DNA of 64,000 bases. Source: Tyto alba. Taxonomy: Eukaryota; Chordata; Aves; Strigiformes; Tytonidae. The translations under genes were made by a program, and so were the position numbers. The notes under the pieces were generated by a model. That model did no database searches. It was not told the origin of the DNA and saw nothing but the letters and a program-made list of their open reading frames with translations. Below, piece by piece: positions 46,390 through 58,544 of this stretch (its first letter is position 1; every line of letters starts with the position of its first letter). Location: the NCBI RefSeq assembly GCF_018691265.1, contig NW_024881303.1, forward strand, positions 8,425,777 to 8,489,776, written 5' to 3'.

Positions 46390-47145
46390 TGTTATACTGG
46401 ACAGCTGGGATGGGAACAGTTCTGCGGCAGCTGCTCTCCCAACAGCTCCACTCCACCGCCGCACTCACTGCTTACTCTGTGTTCAGCGACCTCCTGCAAA
46501 CCGCACTCTTGCATCACCATAGGGACCTCTCTCTCTGCCATTCTGGTCACCAATCTCCTTCCCATTAATACACCCTGCAGATCGATCCAGTACACAAACA
46601 CTCTCATTCATCTCCAACACGCGCTCCACTTCTCTGCTGCCTCCTCTAAGTAGGGAGAAATGTCATCCAGGTCAAAGATGCTGCTGCAGTGTATCACAGA
46701 ACATAAAAACGACCAGGGTAAAAGCTGTCCAAAGAAAGTACAAGCAGAGGAGGCTTCCCCAAGCAGAAGTGATGCTGGAAGTGAAGGGACAAAATCACTG
46801 TTTCCTAATGGCTATCTGGAGACAAAACCTTTTAATCCCTCTAATTCCTCCCAAGGTCACAAAGCAGGCAGAGAATTGCTTAGACTCCACTCAAAACCGT
46901 GAGACTCCTGACGGTGCTCCCACACGCACCAAGGAGCAAGTCCTGTTGCCCATCACACACGGACACTCCTGCCAAGGCCCTGGGTCAGACCATGGCAGTT
47001 CCCTCCACTGGGGAGAAGTCCCTGCCCAGGAACAGGCTAATGAGCAAGAAAGACTTTGGCTCTTTTGCTCCACTAGTGCTTATGTCACCTTCCCTGTACA
47101 AACCTCAGCAGTCAACAGACCTACCCATTGCCTTCAAAGATAACA
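46390..47145. other. Unexplained GC-richer pocket with overlapping open frames
   Basis: Several moderate open frames overlap here on the plus strand (46387-46653, 46660-46902, 46769-47143), and one on the minus strand. The base composition is richer in G and C than the surrounding intron. The predicted peptides look unlike any family I know, and no start context or splice sites are convincing. An old LINE or LTR relic is the most likely explanation. Confidence 0.3.
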
Positions 47146-47697
47146 GCAAATATTTCAAATATAAGTATCTATAAGTGAGAAAACCCTTCAAATTCTCCTC
47201 ATAATTTAACTAGGAGTTGAAAATTTGCAATTTCTCTGACTGGATTTGTGTACAGGTCCAAATACAGATTTAGCCACCTACCTAGCAGCTGCACTGAAAA
47301 AGAAAATATAAAATCTCTAGGGTCATAAACTATATTATGTTATTTTAAAGCTAAATTCATACATCAGAGTTTATGAAGAGTTTAAAAATCTCAAGGTGAG
47401 ATGTTAATGCTCTTTATAGTACACTTGCTCTGAAAAATCTAGATAGGACTAGTTCCCCCTAATAAAACATTAGTGTAGCTCTACTGGGTTGCAATTAACC
47501 TTTTTGACAAGGTTTGTCTGGTCTTAAAAGGATCAGAAATAATGAAGGCTTTTAAATCAGTGTAACAGGAAACTATCCAATATCTTAGACTGCAGTGAAA
47601 ACATTTGGGTTAAGAATGATGGCCTATGTAAAAAACAACCACAAAAGGTAATTACAGAAATGCTTGTGTTGATTCCTGCCTGCAGGAGTGTAACACC

Positions 47698-47775
47698 TCC
47701 AGACCATAGAAGGTTGGAAGAGACATTTAAGATCATCAAGTCCAACCATTAACCTAGCACTGCCAAGTCCACCAC
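47698..47775 (-). mobile_element. CR1 3'-end fragment
   Basis: A short piece reads, on the plus strand, GACCATAGAAGGTTGGAAGA, then ATCATCAAGTCCAACCATTA and ACCTAGCACTGCCAAGTCCA. This is the reverse complement of a common avian CR1 3' terminus. Only the last roughly 80 bp are present. Confidence 0.8.
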
Positions 47776-48350
47776 TCTCCTCTCACTGTGAAACACGAAA
47801 CAGTTAACATGCAGAATGCTTAAATAATATATACTCTATGACTTACCCACAAAAGCAAAGAGCTAGAATCACTCAGAAATAGGTAGTTTGGAATTAAATT
47901 GGTAACATGGATCATCCTTTTGCATCAATAGTTAGCATCTACAAATCTCAACTATTTCTAAATTTTCAGACAGTAAAATCATTGCGATAGCTGTCTGTTT
48001 GCTCTTTATTGCAGGTAAAGTATGGCTGAAAGAACTCATTGTTTCTTCAAAAAACTTAGAAAAAGGCATAAATGGGATTCCTGAATAAATAGAATAACAG
48101 TCAAACAAAGCTCAATCACCTCCATGATGCAGTCAAACTATCTACTGACTGAAGAACCAAAGAGTCTATTCAAATGTAATTCAAAATATTAGGATAAATT
48201 TCCCTATTTGAAATTCTGTGCATTCCACTGTCCGATAATACACCGCAGTCTCTGGATAATTTTCACATCTGACCTCTGTTCTTGCTCAGTGTTGTACTTC
48301 CAGTTACCATCCACCCACGGCAACTACTGGGGAGCTCAAAATGGGTGAAG

Positions 48351-48470
48351 AATCACTGGGCAATCTTGGACATATCACTTTACCTCTCTGAGCTTCAGTT
48401 TCTTCTTTAAAAGATAATGCTAATGACCTACTTTGCAAGCTGTTTTGAGATCTACTGATGAAAAATGTTA
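48351..48470 (+). mobile_element. MIR / CORE-SINE relic
   Basis: The plus strand contains the tRNA-SINE core wording: a CTTGGACATATCACTTTACC block, then CTCTGAGCTTCAGTTTC, then a diverged TTTGAGATCTACTGATGAAA block. These are in the order found in amniote MIR elements. It has many substitutions, as expected for a very old insertion. The ends are approximate. Confidence 0.65.
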
Positions 48471-48665
48471 AGATTTACACACCACTAGACTACTTTTGGT
48501 ATACAATGTATTTTTAAATTTAATTCTGACATAGCTGTAAATTTACAGTGCACAACTTCTTAAATTTCAGGTTTCTTCAACTAATGTTAAACTTTACACA
48601 CACAGGGCCACCAAGGACTTATTTCCCATAAGTATATAAAAACAAGTGCAAATTCGGGGAAGGAA

Positions 48666-48690
48666 AAACAAAACAAAAACAAAACAAAAG
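48666..48690 (+). repeat. (AAAAC)n simple repeat
   Basis: About four imperfect AAAAC units in tandem. Confidence 0.8.
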
Positions 48691-51600
48691 ACTAAGTACT
48701 GTGAATGTCGGTCGACTGGCTCTTAGGAGTTTATCAGATAGCAAAATGGTTCCATTCAATGGTCAAGGAAAAAGGACTATACCAGCCAAAGGCTCACTGT
48801 CAAAAGGAAGGCAGGCAGCTGCTAGAAATGAAGAATCAGTATACAATAAAGCACACAGGGATGGGAAGAAAGAAGGAACAAGTAAGAATGTGAATAACAA
48901 ATTATGGATTATGACAATGGACATGGAAAGCTAAAGCAATGGGAAAAATCATTCTGTGGCTAGATTTATTACAGTAACAATGAAGTTTTTAAAGAACTCG
49001 CAGAGTACAACCAAAAGACTTTCTGCACCCATACGCAGAAAGGGCAAAAAGGCTGACCCAAGTAATTACAGGTTGCTCAGCTTGATCTCAGTGCCAGGCA
49101 AAATGAGATAAAAGATGATCTGAGTTTCAATATGTTTAATAAAAAAGAAAAGGAAAGGAATGTAATGAATGGCTGTCAATACAGAATGATGTAAAATGCC
49201 CCACAATGTTAATTTCATTATTTGATAAGAGTATAAATTTGCTTCAGGAAGACGGCCAAACGCCTTGACAGAACAAGCTGCAAGCCAAATTCAACAGCCA
49301 GCCAGGGATGCAGCATATGTATGATGCATGCCAGAGAAGCATGGGCCAGGGCAGCTCCCTGTACCAGTGCTCTCTTGCTGGGGCTGGGCAGCAACATGGA
49401 CCATTGACTTGGTGACAACCTCAGCAGCTGCCCCTCGTTTGCTCCCACCTGCAGTCAAGGACCCAACAGCTCCCAAATCAGCACAGCCACGGTGCTCATC
49501 ACATAAGATCACCTCATCCTGGTGCTTCATTTGAATCACCTAAGAGCCACAGATTGGCTAAATCCTCTTGTACAGTAATCTTCACAGAACTGATACTGTG
49601 ACACTCTCAACAAAATATTGAGACTGTGCAGTTCAGAAAATTACAGGTTAAAAGGATGGAGAACTTGCTACCTTGCAAATATCAAACAATGAGTAGTGGA
49701 AAATAGTGAAAAATTATTACTGAGAGCCTTCTGGACCCCAGTGGACAGGTCCTCTTCTATTCCGTGCTTCTCTCTCTGGCTTGAAAGTCATTATAAAATG
49801 ACTGATAAAATGCCCAGATGACAAGAAGATTAGAGGAATTAAACACTAGTGAGGGCAGTCACACAGGATGATGTGCTTGATAACTGGGCATGTGCCACTA
49901 AAACGTGTTTTAAATGGAAATCAGATATCTAGGCAAAAGCAATGCAAATTGTGTCTCCAGCACAGGAGGAAACATCCCCAGCATAGAACAGTTCTGAGAA
50001 GGAACCAGAGGTCTTCGTGGATAGCAATTCAGCATGTGGTTTGCTTTGGCAAAACATCATCTACCCCTTGGATACACAACAGTAAGAGCTAGGCTTGGAG
50101 GGGCTGAGTAATGGGAATATTGAGGAGTCAGCTGTGAACCCACCTGGCTACAATAGCGGCTGCAGAAACTGGCTGGGGACCAGGGAGGCTGAAATCCATT
50201 GCCACCACAGTTTCATCCCTACTGCTGCCAAGGAGCTGGGTTAAAGTGCTGCTAAAATGTCTGTGTACCTGCCATCACTAGACCTCCAAATTCAGGCTAG
50301 ACAGAATTTTAAGGAGTTCAACTGATTTACTTTATCAAAAGAAGATGGAACAATGACTTGATTGTATGTGGAAGTGCCTGAATGGGACTTTTTTAGTACA
50401 GTAGAAAAAAAAAATGCATAAGAAGATGCCACTGCAAGAAGCTGAAGCCAGGTTAATTTAATTATGACACTTTTTTAAAGCCAAAAGTGTAAAGAAAAAG
50501 CAAGAAAAATATGAAGGAATGTGGTGGATCCTCAGTTGCTTCAGACTTCTAAATCAGTACTGGATGTTTGTCTGGAGAGCATCGTTTACACAAAAGTTCA
50601 TGGGTTCAGCAGAGGAGTAACAGTGAAATGTAATGCCCTGTGATATACAGATTAGATTCTTAAACTCTCTAACTCTACTATATCTATAGGTAATATTTTA
50701 TATATGGCTTACAAGTGTTCAGTTTTCTACAAAGGAAGTGTTTCCATCTATAAACAGTTACTTCTTTAAAGATCAACTTCTAGTTCAATCTCTCACAGGG
50801 TTAGATTTGATTTCAATGGGATTTCTTTTTCATTGCACATTAAACTTTTAGAAATTTACAGACAGTTAATGTGCATTGTGGGTTGCTGATGGAGCACACA
50901 AAGGCCTCAAAAGGCAATACCAGATTCAGAAAAGTACTTGATTTCTGTGAAGGAAACTAAACAGCCCTAGATATGGAAATTCTCTCCTCTTCATCATGGT
51001 GGGTCTCTGACAGCAGTAAAGCAAGAAAGGGAGGCACAGGGGGCAGAAATAAGGCCTCAGAGCATCACCCATAGGAGCGAGGAAACAACTACTGCTTCGT
51101 GACTGTTCAGCTTTTGCAGTGGCTGCTAAAAGCACCACCAGCATGTCACTGAAGACAATAACAGGGATGCTTGTCCTGCAGGAACAGGAGCAAAGCAAGC
51201 TCAGAAGGTCTTCCTAGTTACTAGCAAGCTGTGCCCATCCAAAACGGATGGTTTCAAATACCAAGAGACTATATATCTTAGCATCATTCCTCTGACTTGT
51301 TGACTCTCGACGCTGGAAGCCCACCTGCTGTCCTGGCAAATGACCACTTCTCTTGCCATCTTCCCCAAAGTCCCTTCTCAAGACCCAGGTGTCCCTGGAT
51401 GCTGCACTCTAGACCCAGGGGAGAATGGAGAGCTGGAGGTGATCTCCTCGGTGCCTGAAGGCACTGATGGGTAAAACTCCGCAGAAACAGCACCAGAACA
51501 AGTGGGCCTCTATAGCACCAAGACCCTTGCTACTACAGCCATGAAAAAGTGCAATAAAATCATGGCAAGGATATCCAAATTGTGACATATTAAATTACTG

Positions 51601-52002
51601 TTATGGATTATTGTCAAGGTGATGTATTCAACAAGGTACACTGTGCTTCAGCTAAAGGTAGAAACCCCATTTTCATGCTCTAATCCCTCCACCCACTTCT
51701 TCTATTATCACCAGGATTGATACCCCCTCAAGGAAAAAAGTTCCCATGTGCAACTAGTTATATATGCTTAATAACTTGCACTTATTAAAGATAAAAAAGG
51801 ATCAGAATTATAGGCTTAGCGAGGATTAGCAAGCGTAAGTGCGTATTTCTGCAACTACTACACTTTTTATAGCCCTGTCACACTCTGAGATAGAGTTGTA
51901 TCATTATATAGAGTTATATAACTGTAAAGAGTTATATCACTGGAAGCATTACAGCATTGTCCCAGACAGTCTTGATTATCAAAGTCTGGCTCTATCAAGT
52001 GA

Positions 52003-52040
52003 AAAAAGAAAAAAAAACCAAAACAAAACAAAACAAAAAA
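52003..52040 (+). repeat. (AAAAC)n simple repeat
   Basis: Four or five AAAAC-like units preceded by an A-rich stretch. Confidence 0.8.
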
Positions 52041-52644
52041 CCCACCAACTTCAGGATACTGCTGTGCCATCTCCTGATCCCATCTGTTAACAGCACAGCG
52101 TCCTGAGTTGCAGGGACCTCATTAACATATCTTTGCATCCTAATTCAGTGGCCCATCAGTATTCAGCAGAACTTCCCAATTACTTCCAGCAGGTGACAAG
52201 CTTGATACTTCACTCAAAAGACACTCAGGATAACAAGTGAGAATCCTACAACTTCCAAGTTTACTTAGAGGCCACATTTTTGATTCACTGACGATAACAA
52301 AGGGAATAAAGCCATTGCACAACTAGGTGAAACTCCACTGTTAGCCAAAAAATGATGGTCTTTTTTTCTATCCTTAAACTTTCAGTTCAGTATAACCTAC
52401 AGCACTCCTGGCTTCAAATGGTGTTAACATTTTAAGTGGCCCCATTTGCCCTTCTAATAGTTAGGGCCCAGAAAAACGACTTCATTTTTTTCTGACAAAT
52501 AAACATAAGATTATTACCACTCTGAGTCTTTGGAGGTACTGAAAGTCTTCAGATATTTTTAAAAGGCCATTGGGTAAAAACAGAATAAAAGCACAGCAAG
52601 CTGATAAAAGCATCCAACTGTGACCCTACAATGCTACAAACATT

Positions 52645-52680
52645 AAAAAAAAAAAAAAAAAAAAAAAAGAAAAAAAAAGA
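52645..52680 (+). repeat. A24 tract plus A9
   Basis: Twenty-four A interrupted by one G, followed by nine more A. Confidence 0.9.
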
Positions 52681-53208
52681 TTCTTTGGGTTTTATTCTCT
52701 GGAAGAAAGTACATAATATAATCTTTCATATGCTTGTAATGGCCTTCCACCTCTTCTGTGTAAGGCATTCAGCCAGGACACCTGGGGATTTGGCCCTCTA
52801 CCACCACAGGTAGGATCTATTGCTTGGTACCAAATCCAGATCAGACAAATGTTCATATTACCAAAGAGAAGCAGGAGAAGGAAAGAAAGAGAGACCAGAC
52901 AAACATAACACAGCTCCTTCACCAGAAAATAAGGCACTGTCCCTATGCACCAAGTGCAGTCATCATCTAATTCTCACGCCTCTTCTTCCACACTGACACC
53001 ACTCACAGCTCATCTAGCCACCAACTCAGGAGCTTGGGCACCACAAACAATGAACCCAGTCACTGGAGGGTTTCCTCCCTGCTCTCCAGACCTGTACAAC
53101 TGCTGGTGGCATCTTCATCCAGGGGTGAACACGTCAACCAGGTAGCTGATGCTTCCTTCTGCTACCATCCTCACCGCTTCTACTTGAGATGCTGTGGTTT
53201 TTTTGATA

Positions 53209-53235
<27 letters not shown>
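53209..53235 (+). repeat. T27 tract
   Basis: Twenty-seven consecutive T, about 530 bp from the A24 tract at 52645. The two tracts face each other as an imperfect inverted pair. Confidence 0.9.
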
Positions 53236-53239
<4 letters not shown>

Positions 53240-55121
53240 TTTTGCATGGCTAGACACTTTTTAAGTAATTTTCCATTTACAAGGATACAACAGTACTTTT
53301 TGGTCACTGCTACATTGCTATACATCATAGGTCTCCCACACATTGCCCAGCAATAATAGATAGCAGCATGGGTACCAAAACAAGTCAGTCAAATCTTTAG
53401 TGTTGAACTGCTTGTACCCTCACAGAAAACAAGGTTTTTGATCTCTGCAACTATATTTTATCAGAGGACGGTAGCTTTTAAATATCCTTTTTCTGCAGTC
53501 TTGCTTTTAGTCCAGTAAGTTCCAACAGCTTTCTGGACTGCAACAAATTCACAGTCTCCTGGGTGACCCAGGAAAATTTTTCATTACTTTTACTCCCTCC
53601 TGCAAACAAAGCCCCGTCCTCCTCCTCTCTGACAGCGTTAACACACAGCAAACGGTGAGCACACAGGTGAGCAGAGAGATGCACCATCTGTCGCAGTGCC
53701 CCAGACCTAACTCCCCTTGCTTGCACAGGGCTAGTCCCCGTGATGTCAACTATATTTTTTGTATTGAGCCTGTAAACAAGCATCCTTTTGAGACCATATA
53801 GGGAAAAAAATCCCACCTCTCCCTTGCAATCTGCTCTGTAGTAAGACAAGTTTCCTTTTATTTTTACGTCCTGTTTTCACAAATCCAAGCTCCTCAACTT
53901 CTGAGCTGTTCCACATCCTCAGCACCAGGGCACCGCTCCCAGCCCCCCAAAACTGCTGTTCCCTTGCAAGGTCTACACAAGATGCTGACGGCATTGCAGC
54001 CACCGCGAGCGGATCTGGCAAACCCAACCATTTATTTCCAAGAGCCAGGACAAACAGACACTCTGCAGTGTAGATACCCCCATTGTTATGATTTAAATAC
54101 CAAATCCTTGTTGCTCATAGAAGCATGATATACTGAAGCTTCACAACAAAGCAACATACCTTTGAACAGTGCAGAATATATTGGTACAGAGAGATTATTG
54201 CATAATGGCATCAATATTTTATTTCTGTTGAATTTTTTATCTCAAATTTACTGCTCTCACATGTAATAGACAGTAACTCATCTTCACCATAGTTACTTAT
54301 GTATTATGTATTGCATGGTCCTGCCAGATTTTCTGAAGAAAAATCCTTCTTTTAAAAAGAAAAAAAAAAAGGCCCTTTTAATGACAAATCCCAGCACTCA
54401 ACAGCAGTATTTTACTGAAATGCTTTTTACAAAAGTTTAAAAATTCTCCACTAAATTGTAATATATGTTTACCAATCTCATAATTCAAAAAGAAAGTGGC
54501 CTGGCAGCTTCTAAGCACACTGTAATGTTATCTGCAAGAACAATGAATTATGCATCTCTCATAGCACTGACTGACAAAATAACACTGTGATCCCAGTGCC
54601 ATGGGATCCCACAGATCCACCCAGTTGAGACACAAAGGGTAATGCAACAGTGCTGTTTTCCCATCCTTGGAGTAAAATAGTGCAAATATTTGAATATGAC
54701 ATTTTTATATGAAGAATATAAAAGACAAGCTCTAAATTATGCAAAAGCAGAAGAAAAAATGGTTCAATGGTTTGTAAATATGGAGCTTGTTGGATGTATT
54801 GATCAATGTTAATCAATGCTCTAACTAAAACACCCTGAACAAATTCTTAAAGACTCCGATCATATGTCTTAAAGGCACTTGAGAGGTGTGGCTATCCTGC
54901 CTTCTGTGGTGTTTTGTTTTGTCGTTTTGTTTTAAAGTATGACTTTCACAGAAGTAAGTGCTCTTTAAACATGCAGTCAAACCTATCTGGCTGCTGATGA
55001 CAATATTTTGCAACGTTCATAGTTAATATCTGCCATTTTAACTAATGGTACCCTTCACTGGAGAACAGCAGTACACAAGTTACATGCTCCACAGCTATCG
55101 CTCTTTTCCATAGGAACATAC

Positions 55122-55358
55122 CTTGTTCCTAGAACAGATACCAGGTGGATTCTGCTCCTCCTCAGCCACAAGACGGGGAGGGGAAGAGCTCAGCCCCCCC
55201 CAGCACATCCCTGCCTCCCCAGGGAAAGTAGCAGAGTATGAATCTCCCAGGCTGAGAATCCAAAGGAGGCAAGATTTATAATTTCTGCATTTGGGAGCCA
55301 CATTCAATACATTTTCCCTGTCCTGCTGCAGCCACACACTCCCCAGTGCAACTATGTA
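55122..55358 (-). other. Possible cassette or pseudo-exon in KCNH5 intron
   Basis: On the gene's own strand a pyrimidine-rich tract ends in TTTTCCACAG (AG at 55360-55359). It is followed by 237 bp that are open in one frame for 79 codons (Y-I-V-A-L-G-S-V-W through C-S-R-N-K) and then by the donor AAG|GTATGT (GT at 55121-55120). The length is a multiple of three, so downstream phase would be kept. However, in the phase supplied by the preceding KCNH5 exon (a leading G) the sequence meets a stop after 27 complete codons, the split first codon included. Inclusion would therefore truncate the channel in the linker. I recognise no domain in it. It may be a chance arrangement, a repeat-derived pseudo-exon, or a regulated poison exon. 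Confidence 0.25.
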
Positions 55359-56795
55359 CTGTGGAAAATAGGGAAGAGCCAGTGAAAGGTGGGGGCTTGA
55401 GGGCTGGTTCCATGAGCGATACATCTTGGTCCCCCCAGAAAGCATCAAATAGGAAATCCTACAAGAGGATCCTTGCAAAGACTGGCTTTTTCCTTGATGA
55501 GCTCCCACTACATATTTTATACACTGCAGCAAGGAGCCAGTCCCTTGCCTTCACACCTCTACAATTAAAGTACTTTCAATTAACTGGCATTTATCCTAAA
55601 AAAGTCAGATTACTTCCAGGCAGAAGAATTCCACGTTATGGAGATAAAAGTGAAATAAAGGAACATTTACAGGTTGATAACTAAATTGTAGAGGCAGTAA
55701 AGCTTATCATGGCTGAGAAGGTATTGCTATATCAGGATCTTATCACTTTATGGATAATACTCTCTAGACAAAAAAATTCTCATATTTAGTATCAGCTCAA
55801 AGAGAAGCCTTTCGTTTTATTTTAAATCTGCCTTTACAGATTTACTTTTCAGTTATCCAAACACATACAATAAGTGTTATATAGATCACAAGAAATTAGT
55901 TTAAATTCTGTTTGCATTCAAATGACAGCAAGTTTATTCTAAAGACGATGGCTTGAAGCACACATGGTTCTCAGTGAGAAATCACACCTTCTCCAAGCAT
56001 AAAGAGAAAAATCTAGCAAGGAATTAACCATCAGAAGACAACTTCCAAGAGAAGATGGGATGCGGATGCTGTACCATAAATGCCCTTCCTTACATAAGTG
56101 TGCATTATTTCACCCAAAATAATACACAGGTGAACCTGACACAAGACACACATCCTATACCCAACGCAGAGGATGCTGCCAGATCCTCTGCTCCTTTCCC
56201 CAATTCTCCCTCGTGCAAGGCTGCAGGTCTGGCCATGGGTTGTTAGTCAACAAAAGAGCATGGCACATCTCAACAAATACGATGACCAGCAGCTGTGAGG
56301 TAACAAGCATGATACCCACTGCCACAGTCATCATTGCTGACTATTAATATAGGACCCAAACAGGCTGTTTCTTTTGCATTTCATCTCCAAGAGTGAGACA
56401 GGGAGGAAATACCAACATCTCAGAACAAAGGAGCTGAAATTATGTTTTTCTGAAAAGAAGATACCAGTCCCATAGGAGAAAGGTCTCCCAAAACAACACA
56501 GCATTAAAATGACTCAAAACTATGCAATTTTTACCAAATGCCAACTGCAGTGAAGTAGTAGTGAAATTACAAAGATAAAAGAAGACTTGTGACTCTGGAA
56601 AAACGTCCACTCATGGAAATTTATCATTTATTTTTAAGCAATAATTTAGGAGAGTGGCATTGAAATTCTGACAGGCCAGAAAACATTTTCTGAATTCAAG
56701 ACACAGACCACAGGCATGACGTGTCCCTGTCACAGGACTGAGCTCAAGCACGTACTTCATTATTTACAAAAAATAATAGCATATTTCATATTTAC

Positions 56796-56924
56796 CTTTT
56801 GTTGAATCATCTTCAATTGGTTGTTTGAACAAAGTGATATCCTTAAAAGTGCACAAGAACAAAACCACTTTTTCATGCTCATTTCTTATAGGTGCAATTT
56901 GCATGTAGAACCAAACTGGGGTTC
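56796..56924 (-). CDS. KCNH5: KCNH5 coding exon, PAS domain part 2 / PAC motif (probably exon 4)
   Basis: The exon encodes [13 protein letters not shown] through E-D-D-S-T-K, 42 full codons that finish the PAS fold. The last strands, including [12 protein letters not shown], are the classic PAC signature. The acceptor is a long pyrimidine tract ending in ttcag at 56925. The donor is gtaaat, from 56795. The exon begins with GA, which completes the Arg codon begun at 61747. It ends with a single G, which joins GT of the next exon to give Gly. Its length is 129 bp (2+126+1). It runs open past both splice sites into the introns, so an ORF caller overextends it. A solo LTR inserted in the antisense direction lies only about 570 bp upstream in gene direction. 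Confidence 0.95.
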
Positions 56925-57491
56925 CTGAAGCAGAGAAAAAGGTGACATTGGACTGTGGTGTAGAACAAACTTTCCCCAGCCCATACATAGAATACTTCAT
57001 CATTTATATGTTATTATAACACACACGTAGTTTAGGATCATATCTCAATATTTCTACATCTTCCAAATCTTTTAATTTTACCTCTTCAAAGGAAAACAAC
57101 ATATTCACATTTTTACAGATTCATTAATCTAATCAGATATGAAGCAGAGACAGAAGCCTTTATAAATCTCCATTCTAAAATAAAATACATTATTCTTCCC
57201 CTCTTGCTCTTGTTTTTCCCTGCATGTCTCAAGCTTAGTGTCTGCAAGGTAGGAAGGCAAGAAAAAATGGGCGGATGGTATCTTTGATTCTTTCTTCATG
57301 TAATATGGAGCTATCAAATCCAAAACTGATAGAGTATATGTCAAATACCCTAAATTTTATACTACTCCATTATTTAAGAGGACCTGAGCGAATCCAAACA
57401 TAGACTCTAAATGTCCTATCAGGACAAATCAGGAGATTTTTATTTCCTTTTTATGTTTCAGGTCATACCCTCCACCTCCTCATTGTCCTGC

Positions 57492-58544
57492 TGTCCTGGG
57501 CTGAGTGAGTGGTGGAGTTTTTTGGTGGCAGGGGAGGGGGCTATCGGGGCGGCCCCCTGTGAGAAGCTTCTCGAAGCTCCACTTCTGTTTGGGAAATTGA
57601 GCCAATCGGCTGCGCCTCTGCGATAACGTATTTAAGAAGGGACGTGGTGACGGGCAGTCGGACTGGTGAGGAGGAGTCGCTGCAGCTGCGTGAACACCAA
57701 GGTCAGTGGAGGAACGGAGGAAGAAAGGAGGGGGGAGGTGTGCCAGAGCAGAGACCCCCCTGTATCCTGTGGGGAGACAGCAGGGCGGCCCCCCCTGCCA
57801 CCCATGAAGATCTACGGTGGAGCAGACATTGATTTACAGCCTGTCGTTCCTGCTCGGCTGATCAAGGTTCTGTGCCCAAAGAAGGCCGGGGTCTCATGGG
57901 AAAAGGTAGCTCCGCTGCTGTAATTCAGTGCTGGGAGGATTGCAGCATGCGGGGGAGTCCCACGCCAGAGCAGCTCGGGAAGGGCTGCAGCCGTGGGAGA
58001 GAATCCAGTCGGAGGAAGTTAGTGACCCATGACGGAGCAGTGTGGGGAACGCTGCGGCCCATGGGAGGAATTCAAGTCAGAGAAAGTTTGTGGAGGACTG
58101 TCTCCTGTGAGAGGGGGACCACGATGGAGCAGGGGGTAACAAGTTTTGGACACTCCCCTCACCGAAGATGAAGGAAGTGGCAGAGCTGACTGCACCCCCC
58201 ATTCCCTGCCCCTGCGCCACTGGGGGAGGAGGTAGAGATATCGGGAGCAGAGCTGAGCCCGGGAAGAAGGGAGGGGTGGGGGGAAGGTGTTCTCAAGATG
58301 TGGCAATGCTTCTCACTGTCCTACTCTGTTATGTGTTGTTAGTGTCTGTAATAAATGTATGTTCTTTTTTTTCTTCCCCTAACGAGTCTGCCTTTTGCTC
58401 ATGATCATAAAAGGGGGATTTTCCCCCATCCCAGTCCTATCTTGAACCCCAAGCCTGGCTCTCTGTCCCTTCTCATTGCCGGAGGGGAAGGGAGAGAGAG
58501 GTGCTGCATTGTGGTTGGCTGTCAATCAGGCCGAAACCACGACA
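57492..58544 (+). mobile_element. Solo LTR of the same avian ERV family, full length
   Basis: The 1053-bp element starts TGTCCTGGGCTG and ends AAACCACGACA. It is flanked by the 5-bp direct repeat CCTGC (57487-57491 and 58545-58549). Promoter-like order on the plus strand: a palindromic AGAAGCTTCT region near 57563, CCAAT at 57602-57606, TATTTAA at 57629-57635 and AATAAA at 58350-58355 followed by a T-rich stretch. It is homologous to 27560-28633 in inverted orientation, with scattered substitutions and short indels. Its right end has CGACA where the other copy has a perfect inverted octamer, so the two are not identical. It is antisense to KCNH5. No gag, pol or env remnant adjoins it. Confidence 0.9.

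Larger units (their letters stand above)
41079..56795 (-). other. KCNH5: KCNH5 intron, 15.7 kb
   Basis: This phase-1 intron lies between the PAC exon and the linker exon. It holds a CR1 piece (43155-43948), a small CR1 3'-end piece (47698-47775), a MIR-like relic (48351-48470), several long A or T runs, a GC-richer pocket (46390-47145), and a possible cassette exon at 55122-55358. Between these I see only AT-rich sequence without recognisable features, including 48700-52600 and 53250-55100. Confidence 0.85.

Noticed and set aside
57644..58404. Plus-strand open frames of 78-103 codons
   Set aside because: They lie within the second solo LTR and mirror the frames of the first copy. There are no viral protein motifs.
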